Origin: an uncultured Oscillospiraceae bacterium
GTDB lineage: Bacteria; Bacillota; Clostridia; Oscillospirales; Acutalibacteraceae
Length of the DNA: 13,463 nucleotides
Assembly: GCA_900540305.1 (NCBI GenBank)
Contig: UQFL01000050.1
Coordinates: forward strand, 1 to 13,463
Direction: 5' to 3'
The notes beneath the pieces were generated by a model. The model worked only from the letters and a program-made list of their open reading frames with translations. It was not told the origin of the DNA and did not search any database. The position numbers and the translations under genes are program-made. This document shows, one piece after another, positions 1 to 7,828 of the stretch (its first letter is position 1; each line of letters opens with the position of its first letter).

Positions 1-45
1 GATCAGCCTCGGTCTCGTGGGCTCGGAGATGTGTATAAGAGACAG
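1..45. other. Nextera i7-side sequencing adapter (not genomic)
   Basis: Bases 27-45 are the 19-bp Tn5 mosaic end AGATGTGTATAAGAGACAG. They are preceded at 12-26 by GTCTCGTGGGCTCGG, the Nextera Read 2 adapter. Bases 4-11 (CAGCCTCG) sit exactly where the i7 index belongs and match, in oligo orientation, the index I remember as N710. Bases 1-3 (GAT) match the last bases of the P7 arm. This is library sequence left on the contig. The organism's DNA begins at 46, and bases 46-61 lie just downstream of the first gene's stop codon with no terminator visible before the junction. Confidence 0.98.
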
Positions 46-61
46 AAATTGAGTTATAAAA

Positions 62-2305
62 TCAAAAAGTAATCTGTTCTCCGACATCTCCTGCACTCGG
101 CAGTGCGCCCGCGGCAGGAAGATTTTTAGGTCTGTAACGCCATTCTTTTTCAAACTCGCCTTCTTTATAATCATGAACAGATTCTACTTTGTCATTCTTC
201 TTTTTAAGGGTCATTGCCTGAATACCCTGAGTATTCTTAGTTGTTTTAAACATAACAACAGCTGTATTAACAAGAAGTTTTCTGCCGTTACTTGCACACA
301 GCACAATGTCCTTATCGACCTCAGTATACATAGCAGATACAAGCGGTGATTTGTCACTGTAAGCGTTTATAAGTTTCTTTCTGTTTGTCTTTGTCTGATA
401 AGAAGAAACATCAACTTTAGCAAGTTTACCATTTTCGAAAATAAAGAGCATATATCCTGTATATTCTCTTATAACGGCAACATAGACCACTTCTTCTCCC
501 TCGTCCATAGAAAGCCTTGATGGCAGATAATCGCCCATTACAGAAGCTTTTGTATCTGCAAAATCGTCTATTTTAGCCTTATATACCTGATGAAAATTTG
601 TAAATACGAGCAATTCATCCTTATTAGAGCATTCTATTTCAGAAATAATTCGGTCTCCCTCTTTTACTTTCTGCTCGCCGCTCATTCTGAGATTTGCTGT
701 TTTAATTTTCTTGGCGTATCCGCCGAGAGAAATAAACATAGTAACAGGGTAATCCTCAACCTCAGGTTCAGAATCCTCTTCTGCTTCTTCAACCTCGTAA
801 AGAATTTCGGATTTTCTGCCAGAATCATACTTTTTAACAATTTCTTGAAGTTCAGAAATAATTATTTTCTTTTTACGGTTTTCACTTGAAAGTATCTTCT
901 CAAGGTCTTCTATTTCTTCTTCAAGAGTTTCTATGTCCTTGATTCGTTTAAGTATATATTCCCTGTTCAAATGGCGAAGCTTGATTTCAGCAACATATTC
1001 AGCCTGCGTTTCATCAATACCAAAGCCAATCATAAGGTTGGGAACTACATCAGCCTCGCTCTGAGTTTCACGAACAATTTTAACCGCTTTGTCAATATCA
1101 AGAAGGATTTTAGAAAGTCCTTTAAGTAGATGAAGCTGTTTTCTCTTCTTTGAAAGGCTAAAATTAACACGCCTTGTTATACAGTTAATTCTAAACTTAA
1201 TCCATTCGTTTAGAAGTTCTCTTACTCCGCGAACACCCGGCTTACCGTCTATAAGCACATTAAAGTTGCAGGAGAATGAATCCTCAAGCGGCGTCATCTT
1301 ATACAACTTAGCCATGAGTTTGTCAGGATCGGTTCCCCTTTTAAGGTCTATTGTGATTTTAAGACCTCTAAGGTCTGTTTCATCTCTTATATCAGAAATT
1401 TCTTTTATTTTATTGGTTTTTACAAGTTCAACAATCTTATCTATAATTGCTTCGGATGTTGTTGTAGGCGGAATTTCCTTTACATCAATACAGTTATAAG
1501 ACTTGTCATACTCATATTTAGCTCTTACTTTAACTGAGCCTCTGCCCGTGCTGTAAATTTTTTCAAGCTCATCACGGTCATAAATAATATATCCGCCGCC
1601 CACAAAATCAGGCGCAATAAGAGTATCCGAAATGACATGCTCTTTATTTTTCATAAGGGCAATTGTAGTCTCGCACACTTCTTTGATATTAAATGAAGCA
1701 ATGGAAGACGCCATACCTACCGCAATACCTATTGAAACATTACACAATACCGTAGGGAAAGTTACGGGGAGCAGCAAAGGCTCTTTCATTGTATTGTCAT
1801 AGTTATCAACAAAATCAACGGTATCCTTATCAATATCGCTGAAAAGTTCGTTACATATAGGCGCAAGCTTTGCCTCTGTATAACGGGAAGCCGCATACAT
1901 CATATTCTTTGAATATGCCTTACCAAAGTTACCCTTAGATTCAACATAAGGATACAAAAGTGACTCATTACCTCTTGAAAGGCGCACCATAGTATCATAA
2001 ATAGAAGCGTCTCCGTGTGGGTTTAACTGCATTGTGCGGCCTACAATATTAGCGCTTTTGATAGTCTGCCCTTTAAGAAGCCCCATATTATACATAGTAT
2101 AAAGAAGCTTTCTGTGAGAGGGTTTAAGTCCGTCAATTTCAGGAATTGCACGGGACAAAATTACACTCATAGCATAAGGCATATAATTTGTTTTAAGAGT
2201 ATCTGTAATTAACTCTTTTTTTACAGTACCCGCACCCTCAATATGAACATTTTCATTTAAAGAAGCGCTATAATCTGCTTCGTTAGTCTTTTTTCTTTTT
2301 GCCAT
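62..2305 (-). CDS. parC: Type IIA DNA topoisomerase, ParC/GyrA-like subunit A
   Basis: This is the DNA-breaking and rejoining subunit of a type IIA topoisomerase, which with the ParE-like subunit would pass one duplex through another to decatenate or relax DNA. The protein is 747 aa and complete (TGA stop). The winged-helix/tower region spans about residues 35-445. The catalytic pair is R141-Y142 in AASRYTEAKL, the quinolone-pocket loop NPHGDASIYD is at 95-104, and IGIAVGMAS is at 192-200. Residues 445-495 look like coiled coil. The C-terminal domain (about 520-710) shows beta-pinwheel-like blades, for example near 563-580, 618-632 and 667-680. I find no QRRGGRG GyrA box, which argues for a topoisomerase IV-type enzyme over a gyrase. 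The usual GKYHPHGD is replaced by a sequence ending LNPHGD. From memory this variant belongs to a clostridial subfamily that coexists with a standard gyrA. The start lies 13 nt after the parE stop, with an AGGTGA ribosome binding site. The exact ParC versus second-GyrA label is less sure than the family. Confidence 0.9.
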   Translation of the reverse strand: MAKRKKTNEADYSASLNENVHIEGAGTVKKELITDTLKTNYMPYAMSVILSRAIPEIDGLKPSHRKLLYTMYNMGLLKGQTIKSANIVGRTMQLNPHGDASIYDTMVRLSRGNESLLYPYVESKGNFGKAYSKNMMYAASRYTEAKLAPICNELFSDIDKDTVDFVDNYDNTMKEPLLLPVTFPTVLCNVSIGIAVGMASSIASFNIKEVCETTIALMKNKEHVISDTLIAPDFVGGGYIIYDRDELEKIYSTGRGSVKVRAKYEYDKSYNCIDVKEIPPTTTSEAIIDKIVELVKTNKIKEISDIRDETDLRGLKITIDLKRGTDPDKLMAKLYKMTPLEDSFSCNFNVLIDGKPGVRGVRELLNEWIKFRINCITRRVNFSLSKKRKQLHLLKGLSKILLDIDKAVKIVRETQSEADVVPNLMIGFGIDETQAEYVAEIKLRHLNREYILKRIKDIETLEEEIEDLEKILSSENRKKKIIISELQEIVKKYDSGRKSEILYEVEEAEEDSEPEVEDYPVTMFISLGGYAKKIKTANLRMSGEQKVKEGDRIISEIECSNKDELLVFTNFHQVYKAKIDDFADTKASVMGDYLPSRLSMDEGEEVVYVAVIREYTGYMLFIFENGKLAKVDVSSYQTKTNRKKLINAYSDKSPLVSAMYTEVDKDIVLCASNGRKLLVNTAVVMFKTTKNTQGIQAMTLKKKNDKVESVHDYKEGEFEKEWRYRPKNLPAAGALPSAGDVGEQITF

Positions 2306-2318
2306 AATTTCACCTGAA

Positions 2319-4295
2319 TCAGCTTACATCAGCCGCATCAATATAGAGATAGCCGTAATCTGTAATATACTGTTTTCTTCCGTCAAGATTATCACCGAGA
2401 AGAAGGTCGAACATCTCCGATGTTTTCTGTGCTTCATCGGGAGTAACAAGAATAAGTCTTCTTGTGGCAGGATTCATAGTTGTAAGTGCCATCATATCAG
2501 CTTCGTTTTCACCAAGACCTTTAGAGCGCTGAACAGTATATTTTTGGTTGCCGATTTCCTTTTTAATATTGTCCATTTCCGCTTCGTTATATGCAAAATA
2601 AGTCTGGTCCTTGCAAGTAACTTCATAAAGCGGCGACTCATCAATATAGACTTTACCCGCTTCAATTAGCTGCGGCATAAGTCTGTAAATCATTGTAAGA
2701 ACAAGCGTTCTTATCTGAAATCCGTCATAATCGGCATCAGTACAAATCAATACTTTATTCCATCTGAGGTTTTCAAGGCTGAAAGCGGAAAGGTCTTTAG
2801 CCGCTTTGCTTTTCATTTCAACACCGCAGCCGAGAACTTTAATCAAATCGGTAATAATATCATTTTTAAAAATTTTATCGTATTCACACTTTAAGCAGTT
2901 GAGTATTTTACCTCTAATAGGCATTATAGCCTGAAAATCTGCGTTTCTTGCCTGCTTACAAGCACCGAGAGCCGAATCACCCTCAACGATAAATAATTCT
3001 CTCTCGTTTACATCTTTAGACCTGCAATCAACAAACTTTTGGATACGGTTTGTCATATCTATTTTAGTCTGAAGAGTGGTTTTAAGAGTTTTACGAGTAT
3101 TTTCCGCCTTTACTCTGCTGCGCATATTGATAATAACCTGGTCGGCAATCTTTTCTGCTTCCATTTTATTCTCAATAAAGTACACTTCAAGTTGTTTGCG
3201 GAAGAAATCAGTCATAGCCTCCTGAATAAACTTATTCGTAATGGCTTTTTTAGTCTGATTTTCGTAAGAAGTCTGAGTAGAAAATGAGGAAACAACAAAT
3301 ATAATTATATCCTCAATATCCTGAATATTAATCTGACTGTCAGACTTATTATATTTGCCGTTTGCTTTAAGATAGGCATTTATCTGATTTACAAAAGCGC
3401 TCTTGAAAGCTTTTTCGGGAGCACCGCCGTGCTCAAGAAAACTTGAATTGTGGTAATATTCCTTAACCTGTGTTTTGAGGGAAAAGCAAAGCGCAGCTTT
3501 AATTTTAAGCTTATAATCGTCTAAATCCTCTCGGTCTCTTCCCTTTCTCTCACATTCCCAATACTGCGGTGATGTAAGCGCAGTATCTCCTGCAAGTTCA
3601 GCAACATAATCCCTAATACCGTTTTGGTAGCAATATTCAGTTGTTTCAAATTTTGAGCCTACCTGATTTTTAAAAATAAATGTTACGCCGTCATTAACAA
3701 TAGCCTGGCGTTTCATTGTTTCTTTGTAAAACTCAACAGGTATATCAATATCCGTAAAAACATTTAAATCGGGCTTCCATCTGATTCTTGAGCCCGTGTC
3801 TTTTTTTGCATACGGTTCTTTTTTCAAACCGCCAACATTTTCACCACGCTCAAAATGAAGCGTATAGCAATATCCGTCTCTGTGAATCTCGGCGTCCATA
3901 TACTCAGACGCATACTGAGTTGCGCAAAGGCCGAGTCCGTTTAAACCGAGTGAAAACTCATAGTTACTGCCGCCGTTGTCATACTTACCGCCTGCATACA
4001 TCTCGCAGAAAAGGAGCTTCCAGTTTTCCTCATTCTCAGCTTTGTTATAGTCAACGGGAATACCTGCGCCGAAATCCTGCACCTCAACTGAGCCGTCTTC
4101 AAAGCGGGTTACGATAATTTTATTACCTCTGCCCTCTCGTGCTTCGTCGATGGAGTTACTCATTATTTCAAATATGGAGTGCTGGCAACCCTCTATACCG
4201 TCCGAGCCGAAAATAACAGCAGGACGCTTTCTGACACGGTCAGCACCCTTTAAGGAACGAATACTTTCGTTACCGTATTCTTTCTTTTTAGCCAT
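2319..4295 (-). CDS. parE: Type IIA DNA topoisomerase, ParE/GyrB-like subunit B
   Basis: This is the ATPase/TOPRIM subunit that would pair with the ParC-like protein encoded just downstream. The protein is 658 aa. The GHKL ATPase region (about 1-210) has the catalytic Glu and Asn of EIMSNSIDEA (E43, N47) and D74 in QDFGAGIP. Its glycine-rich lid is GLNGLGLCAT (117-126), where relatives have GLHGVG. The transducer spans about 215-390. The TOPRIM domain shows FIVEGDSALG (E438) and the metal-binding DADYD (D520, D522, D524). The QRSKGLGE motif is at 589-596. A77 replaces the arginine normal in DxGRGIP, and GDSALG replaces GDSAGG, so the subunit is divergent, but the catalytic residues are present. 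A TTG upstream at 4337 is in frame, but it overlaps the promoter -10 region. The ATG at 4295 follows GGAGG by 5 nt, so I chose it. Confidence 0.9.
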   Translation of the reverse strand: MAKKKEYGNESIRSLKGADRVRKRPAVIFGSDGIEGCQHSIFEIMSNSIDEAREGRGNKIIVTRFEDGSVEVQDFGAGIPVDYNKAENEENWKLLFCEMYAGGKYDNGGSNYEFSLGLNGLGLCATQYASEYMDAEIHRDGYCYTLHFERGENVGGLKKEPYAKKDTGSRIRWKPDLNVFTDIDIPVEFYKETMKRQAIVNDGVTFIFKNQVGSKFETTEYCYQNGIRDYVAELAGDTALTSPQYWECERKGRDREDLDDYKLKIKAALCFSLKTQVKEYYHNSSFLEHGGAPEKAFKSAFVNQINAYLKANGKYNKSDSQINIQDIEDIIIFVVSSFSTQTSYENQTKKAITNKFIQEAMTDFFRKQLEVYFIENKMEAEKIADQVIINMRSRVKAENTRKTLKTTLQTKIDMTNRIQKFVDCRSKDVNERELFIVEGDSALGACKQARNADFQAIMPIRGKILNCLKCEYDKIFKNDIITDLIKVLGCGVEMKSKAAKDLSAFSLENLRWNKVLICTDADYDGFQIRTLVLTMIYRLMPQLIEAGKVYIDESPLYEVTCKDQTYFAYNEAEMDNIKKEIGNQKYTVQRSKGLGENEADMMALTTMNPATRRLILVTPDEAQKTSEMFDLLLGDNLDGRKQYITDYGYLYIDAADVS

Positions 4296-4300
4296 AGTTA

Positions 4301-4305
4301 CCTCC
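4301..4305 (-). promoter_or_regulatory. Ribosome binding site that sets the parE start
   Basis: On the minus strand this reads GGAGG, then TAACT, then ATG, a strong Shine-Dalgarno sequence at 5-nt spacing. It places the translation start at 4295, not at the in-frame TTG 14 codons upstream. Confidence 0.9.
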
Positions 4306-4328
4306 GTTAAGAGTTCATTCAGATTAAT

Positions 4329-4356
4329 ATTATACAAGATATTGTGTAATTGTCAA
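4329..4356 (-). promoter_or_regulatory. Sigma-A promoter of the parE-parC operon
   Basis: On the minus strand, a perfect -35 box TTGACA (4351-4356) is followed by a 16-bp spacer and a perfect -10 box TATAAT (4329-4334). Transcription should begin near 4322, giving a leader of about 27 nt that carries GGAGG. The promoter lies just downstream of the terminator of the preceding operon, so the topoisomerase pair is an independent transcription unit. I see no operator or attenuator in the short leader. Confidence 0.88.
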
Positions 4357-4442
4357 GATTTGGTAACAAATATTACAATATGGTGAAATTTTGAGAGATG
4401 TAAAAAAGATTTGCCTATTAAAATTTGCTGAAAACAGGCGAA

Positions 4443-4473
4443 AAAATAAGGCGTGATATACACACCTTATTTT
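4443..4473 (-). terminator. Intrinsic terminator after ftsH
   Basis: Inverted repeat with arms at 4443-4455 and 4461-4473 and a 5-nt loop. The one mismatch (C4452/A4464) becomes a G:U pair in minus-strand RNA, giving a continuous 13-bp stem in that direction only. The minus-strand reading ends in CCTTATTTTTTCG, a U-rich 3' side. It lies 20 nt beyond the ftsH stop codon and should end the rnj-rplI-dnaB-tilS-ftsH transcript. Confidence 0.88.
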
Positions 4474-4493
4474 CTCAAAAATTATTTATATTA

Positions 4494-6521
4494 TTAATCA
4501 TTATTTATATCGCTGTTATCGGAATTATATAAATCAGCAATATTTTCCTCAGATATAGTCTTCTCATCATTGTCGTTTGAAGTATCTTCAGATGAAATTT
4601 CTGCATTATCTGCTTCATCAGAAACAGTATTTTCTGAAACGCTTTCCTCTTCTTTTGTTTCAACAACGGGAAGAGAACCTGTATTCATAAGAGAATCAAA
4701 CTCTGCGGAATTGATTTTTTCTTTCTGCAAAAGAGTTTCAGCAACAAGCGTTAACTTGTCAAAATGTTCGGTGAGAATCTTCTGAGTTCTGTCATATGCA
4801 CTTCTCATCATTTTCTCAATTACTTCATCAATGCGGGCAGATGTTACCTCACTGTAATTATTGACATGACCGTAATCTTTACCGAGGAACACCTCATTAT
4901 TTTCATCGTTGTAAACAACTGGTCCGATCTCCTCACTCATACCGTATTTAGCAACCATATCTCTGCATATCTGAGTTGCTCTCTGCAAGTCATTTGAAGC
5001 GCCTGTAGAAATATCATCAAGCGCAACAGCTTCCGCAACTCTACCGCCGAGCATAGAAACAAGCAAGTCGAGCATTTCATTCTTGGAATCATAATTTTCT
5101 TCCTGAGGCTGATACATAGTATAACCGCCTGCACCAAGCCCGCGAGGAATAATTGAAATCTCCTTAACAGGGTCGTGATTTTCAAGATAGAACGCTGCTA
5201 CAGCATGACCTGCCTCATGGTATGCGGTAAGCTTTTTAGCTTTTTCGCTGTATTTATGAGACTTTTTCTCAGTACCCATTTCAACTCTTGTTGTTGCGTC
5301 CTGAATTTCCTTGTCTGTAATTGCCTTTTTGTGGCGTCTTGCCGCAAGAAGAGCAGCTTCGTTGAGAAGATTTTCAAGGTCTGCGCCTGTAAAGCCGATT
5401 GTAAGCTGAGCAAGCTCTTTAAGATTAACATCGGGAGCGAGAGGTTTATTCTTAGAATGAACTTTAAGTATTTCCTCTCTGCCTTTTGTATCGGGTCTGT
5501 TAACAGTAATCTGTCTGTCAAATCTGCCGGGTCTGAGCAATGCAGGGTCAAGAACATCGGGGCGGTTAGTTGCGGCAATTACAATAACACCGCTGTTTGT
5601 ACCGAAACCGTCCATCTCAACAAGAAGCTGGTTCAATGTCTGCTCACGCTCGTCATTGCCGCCGCCTGTTCCTGCGCCTCTGTGTCTGCCGACTGCGTCA
5701 ATCTCATCAATAAACACAATGGCAGGAGCTTTTTTAATAGCCTGAGAGAACAAATCTCTTACACGGCTTGCACCTACGCCGACATACATTTCAACGAAAT
5801 CAGAACCGGAAATTGAAAGGAAAGGCGCATTAGCCTCGCCTGCAACTGCTTTTGCAAGAAGAGTTTTACCTGTTCCGGGAGGGCCTACAAGAAGAACGCC
5901 CTTGGGTATTCTTGCACCGAGTTCTGTAAACTTTTTGGGGTCTTTAAGGAATTCAACAAGTTCCTCGAGTTCTGCCTTCTCTTCGTCACAGCCTGCAACA
6001 TCGGCAAAAGTTTTCTTGTTGTTATCTTCAATTGACTTTGTTTTAACTCTGCCGAATCCGAGAGTTCTGTTTGTCTCGTTATTCATCGTGTCGCCCATTT
6101 TTTTCATCATAAACCAAGCGGCAAGAGTACCGAGACCGATTATAAGAACATAAGGAATCAAACTGATAATCCAGTTGTTTGAATTGCTCTTTTTATAGTT
6201 GTACTCAATTTGAGCATCGGGATGAGCTTCGTTATACTCATCAACGCTGTCCCTAATGTCCTCAAGAAAATAAGTAACGCTAGGAACGCTGTATTTTTTC
6301 TCAGTTTCAGGATCGTCAAAAGTTGTGTAAACAAGCGCACCAGAAGTAATATCAATTTCAAAAGAAGCAACTTTATCAGTTTTGAAAAGATTAACCACTT
6401 CGCTGTATTTCAAATCCGTTTTATTTTGATTGCCGGCAAAAGCAAATGCAACAGCAACAAGAATAATCGGAATCAAAATATAAAAAAGCGCAGATTTCCA
6501 ATTTTTGGATAAATTGTTCAT
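4494..6521 (-). CDS. ftsH: ATP-dependent zinc metalloprotease FtsH
   Basis: Membrane-anchored hexameric AAA+ protease that extracts and degrades misassembled membrane proteins and selected cytoplasmic regulators. The protein is 675 aa and full length. Transmembrane segments at about 11-29 and 117-138 flank the extracytoplasmic domain. The AAA module has Walker A GPPGTGKT (213-220), pore loop FVEM (242-245), Walker B VFIDEIDA (269-276) and the second region of homology with arginines R330 and R333. The zinc site is HEAGH (435-439), with D511 of STGASND as the expected third ligand. Residues 621-675 form a low-complexity tail rich in Asp, Glu, Ser and Asn. The start codon shares one base with the tilS stop (TAATG), and GGAGG lies 10 nt upstream, so translation is probably coupled. 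It is the last gene of its operon. In Bacillus hprT lies between tilS and ftsH, but here it is absent. Confidence 0.97.
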   Translation of the reverse strand: MNNLSKNWKSALFYILIPIILVAVAFAFAGNQNKTDLKYSEVVNLFKTDKVASFEIDITSGALVYTTFDDPETEKKYSVPSVTYFLEDIRDSVDEYNEAHPDAQIEYNYKKSNSNNWIISLIPYVLIIGLGTLAAWFMMKKMGDTMNNETNRTLGFGRVKTKSIEDNNKKTFADVAGCDEEKAELEELVEFLKDPKKFTELGARIPKGVLLVGPPGTGKTLLAKAVAGEANAPFLSISGSDFVEMYVGVGASRVRDLFSQAIKKAPAIVFIDEIDAVGRHRGAGTGGGNDEREQTLNQLLVEMDGFGTNSGVIVIAATNRPDVLDPALLRPGRFDRQITVNRPDTKGREEILKVHSKNKPLAPDVNLKELAQLTIGFTGADLENLLNEAALLAARRHKKAITDKEIQDATTRVEMGTEKKSHKYSEKAKKLTAYHEAGHAVAAFYLENHDPVKEISIIPRGLGAGGYTMYQPQEENYDSKNEMLDLLVSMLGGRVAEAVALDDISTGASNDLQRATQICRDMVAKYGMSEEIGPVVYNDENNEVFLGKDYGHVNNYSEVTSARIDEVIEKMMRSAYDRTQKILTEHFDKLTLVAETLLQKEKINSAEFDSLMNTGSLPVVETKEEESVSENTVSDEADNAEISSEDTSNDNDEKTISEENIADLYNSDNSDINND

Positions 6522-7828
6522 TAAATGCTATCCTCCGTACGGATATTTAAAATTAAAATATTTTCAGTTTTGTCATCGACAGAAACTCTTTTGTCAACGG
6601 TGTATCCGTATACACCGATAACGCCGCAATCGTCAGTAATAACAGGGACTTTATATCTTTTCTCAGGCGGTATATGAAGTTCGTTAAAAAGCTTTTTTAA
6701 AGTCTTTTTACCGTTTCTGCCCTGAGGTGATATACAGTCACCCTCTTTTCTGACTCTTACACATACATTTCCAACTATTTTATCACAGTCGCACAAAAAA
6801 TCAAACTTTTTATCTTTAAATTCACATTTATTTAAAAAATCTTTTACAGACAGTACTGTTTTGTCCACTATGAAAGTACATTCGCTTTGATTTTCTTTGA
6901 AATAAGCAATTCTGATTTGACCGTTTGCAGAAACTGCATAACAGTCACCTTTTAGCTGAAAACGGGAATTTTTATCACAAAGAGCGAGTACTTTTGTTAT
7001 TCTGTATTCATCAACTTTAAATTCATTTTCACTAAGCCAGCGGGATATAATGCGTTTTTTCTCAGCCGAAGATAAATCAATAAACTTTGATATAAGAATA
7101 ATGTTGTCTTTACAAACATTATCGTATAAAGTTGAAATATGGCTTTCCACAAACGCTTCGTTTTCATTGACGCTTTTAAGTAAGTTTGACGCATTTTTCT
7201 CAAACTCACTATTTAGTAATTTAAACTGCGGAATCAGCTTATTTCTTATAAAATTTCTTGAATAATCGTTATCTGAATTAGTACTGTCCACTCTGTAAGG
7301 TATGGATTTTTCATCAAGATATTCACGAATTTCAGATGAAGAAATCTCTATAAGAGGTCTTATTATCTTTCCCCTTACAGGAGGAATACCGCAAGCTCCT
7401 TTAAGAGATGTTCCCCTTGCAAGTCTGAACAAAAATGTTTCAATATTGTCGGAAAGATTATGGGCGGTTGCAATTTTATCACATTCTATTGAATCAAAAA
7501 ATTCATATCTGCGTTTTCTGCTGTATTCCTCAACACCCATAGAGTGCCCCGCCGCTTCCTTGACAGCGTCAATATGGATAAGATGAAGCGGCAAATTATT
7601 AGCGGCGCAAAAATCTTTAACAAATTTAGCGTCATCAAGGCTTTCTTTGCCTCTTATGCCGTGTTCCACATGAGCGGCAATAAGATTCAAATGGAACTCA
7701 TCTTTAACACTTAAAAGATAATGCGCAAGACAAATAGAATCTGCACCGCCCGAAAGAGCGATTAAAACAGTATCGTTTTCATTAAGAAGATTAAATTTTT
7801 TTACTGTTTCGTCAATTTTACTCTTCAT
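6521..7828 (-). CDS. tilS: tRNA(Ile)-lysidine synthetase TilS
   Basis: Joins lysine, with ATP, to cytidine 34 of tRNA-Ile with anticodon CAU. This switches the tRNA from methionine to isoleucine identity and lets it read AUA, and the gene is normally essential. The product is 435 aa from the chosen start. The N-type PP-loop SGGADS is at 26-31. Further conserved blocks are AHVEHGIRG (52-60), TAHNLSDNIETFLFRLARGT (121-139) and SRNFIRNKLIP (190-200). The C-terminal TilS_C domain (about 356-430) contains GDCISPQGRNGKKTLKKLF. An upstream in-frame TTG at 7870 would add 14 residues inside dnaB. I prefer the ATG at 7828, which overlaps the end of dnaB by 11 nt, a typical coupled arrangement. It has only a weak purine-rich site (AAAAGAA) before it, which fits delivery of ribosomes from dnaB. 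Confidence 0.95.
   Translation of the reverse strand: MKSKIDETVKKFNLLNENDTVLIALSGGADSICLAHYLLSVKDEFHLNLIAAHVEHGIRGKESLDDAKFVKDFCAANNLPLHLIHIDAVKEAAGHSMGVEEYSRKRRYEFFDSIECDKIATAHNLSDNIETFLFRLARGTSLKGACGIPPVRGKIIRPLIEISSSEIREYLDEKSIPYRVDSTNSDNDYSRNFIRNKLIPQFKLLNSEFEKNASNLLKSVNENEAFVESHISTLYDNVCKDNIILISKFIDLSSAEKKRIISRWLSENEFKVDEYRITKVLALCDKNSRFQLKGDCYAVSANGQIRIAYFKENQSECTFIVDKTVLSVKDFLNKCEFKDKKFDFLCDCDKIVGNVCVRVRKEGDCISPQGRNGKKTLKKLFNELHIPPEKRYKVPVITDDCGVIGVYGYTVDKRVSVDDKTENILILNIRTEDSI

Noticed and set aside
590..889. Plus-strand frame opposite the C-terminal domain of the topoisomerase A subunit
   Set aside because: It gives a Phe/Asn-rich translation with no family resemblance, inside a well-supported gene on the other strand.
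4296..4493. Small RNA or riboswitch in the ftsH-parE gap
   Set aside because: The gap is fully accounted for by a terminator, an A/T-rich spacer, a promoter and a leader of about 27 nt. No further structure was visible.
5175..5816. A 213-codon open frame on the plus strand, antisense to ftsH
   Set aside because: It lies opposite the conserved AAA domain of FtsH, its translation is Cys/Ser-rich with no recognisable domain, and no convincing ribosome binding site was seen. It is a shadow of the real gene.
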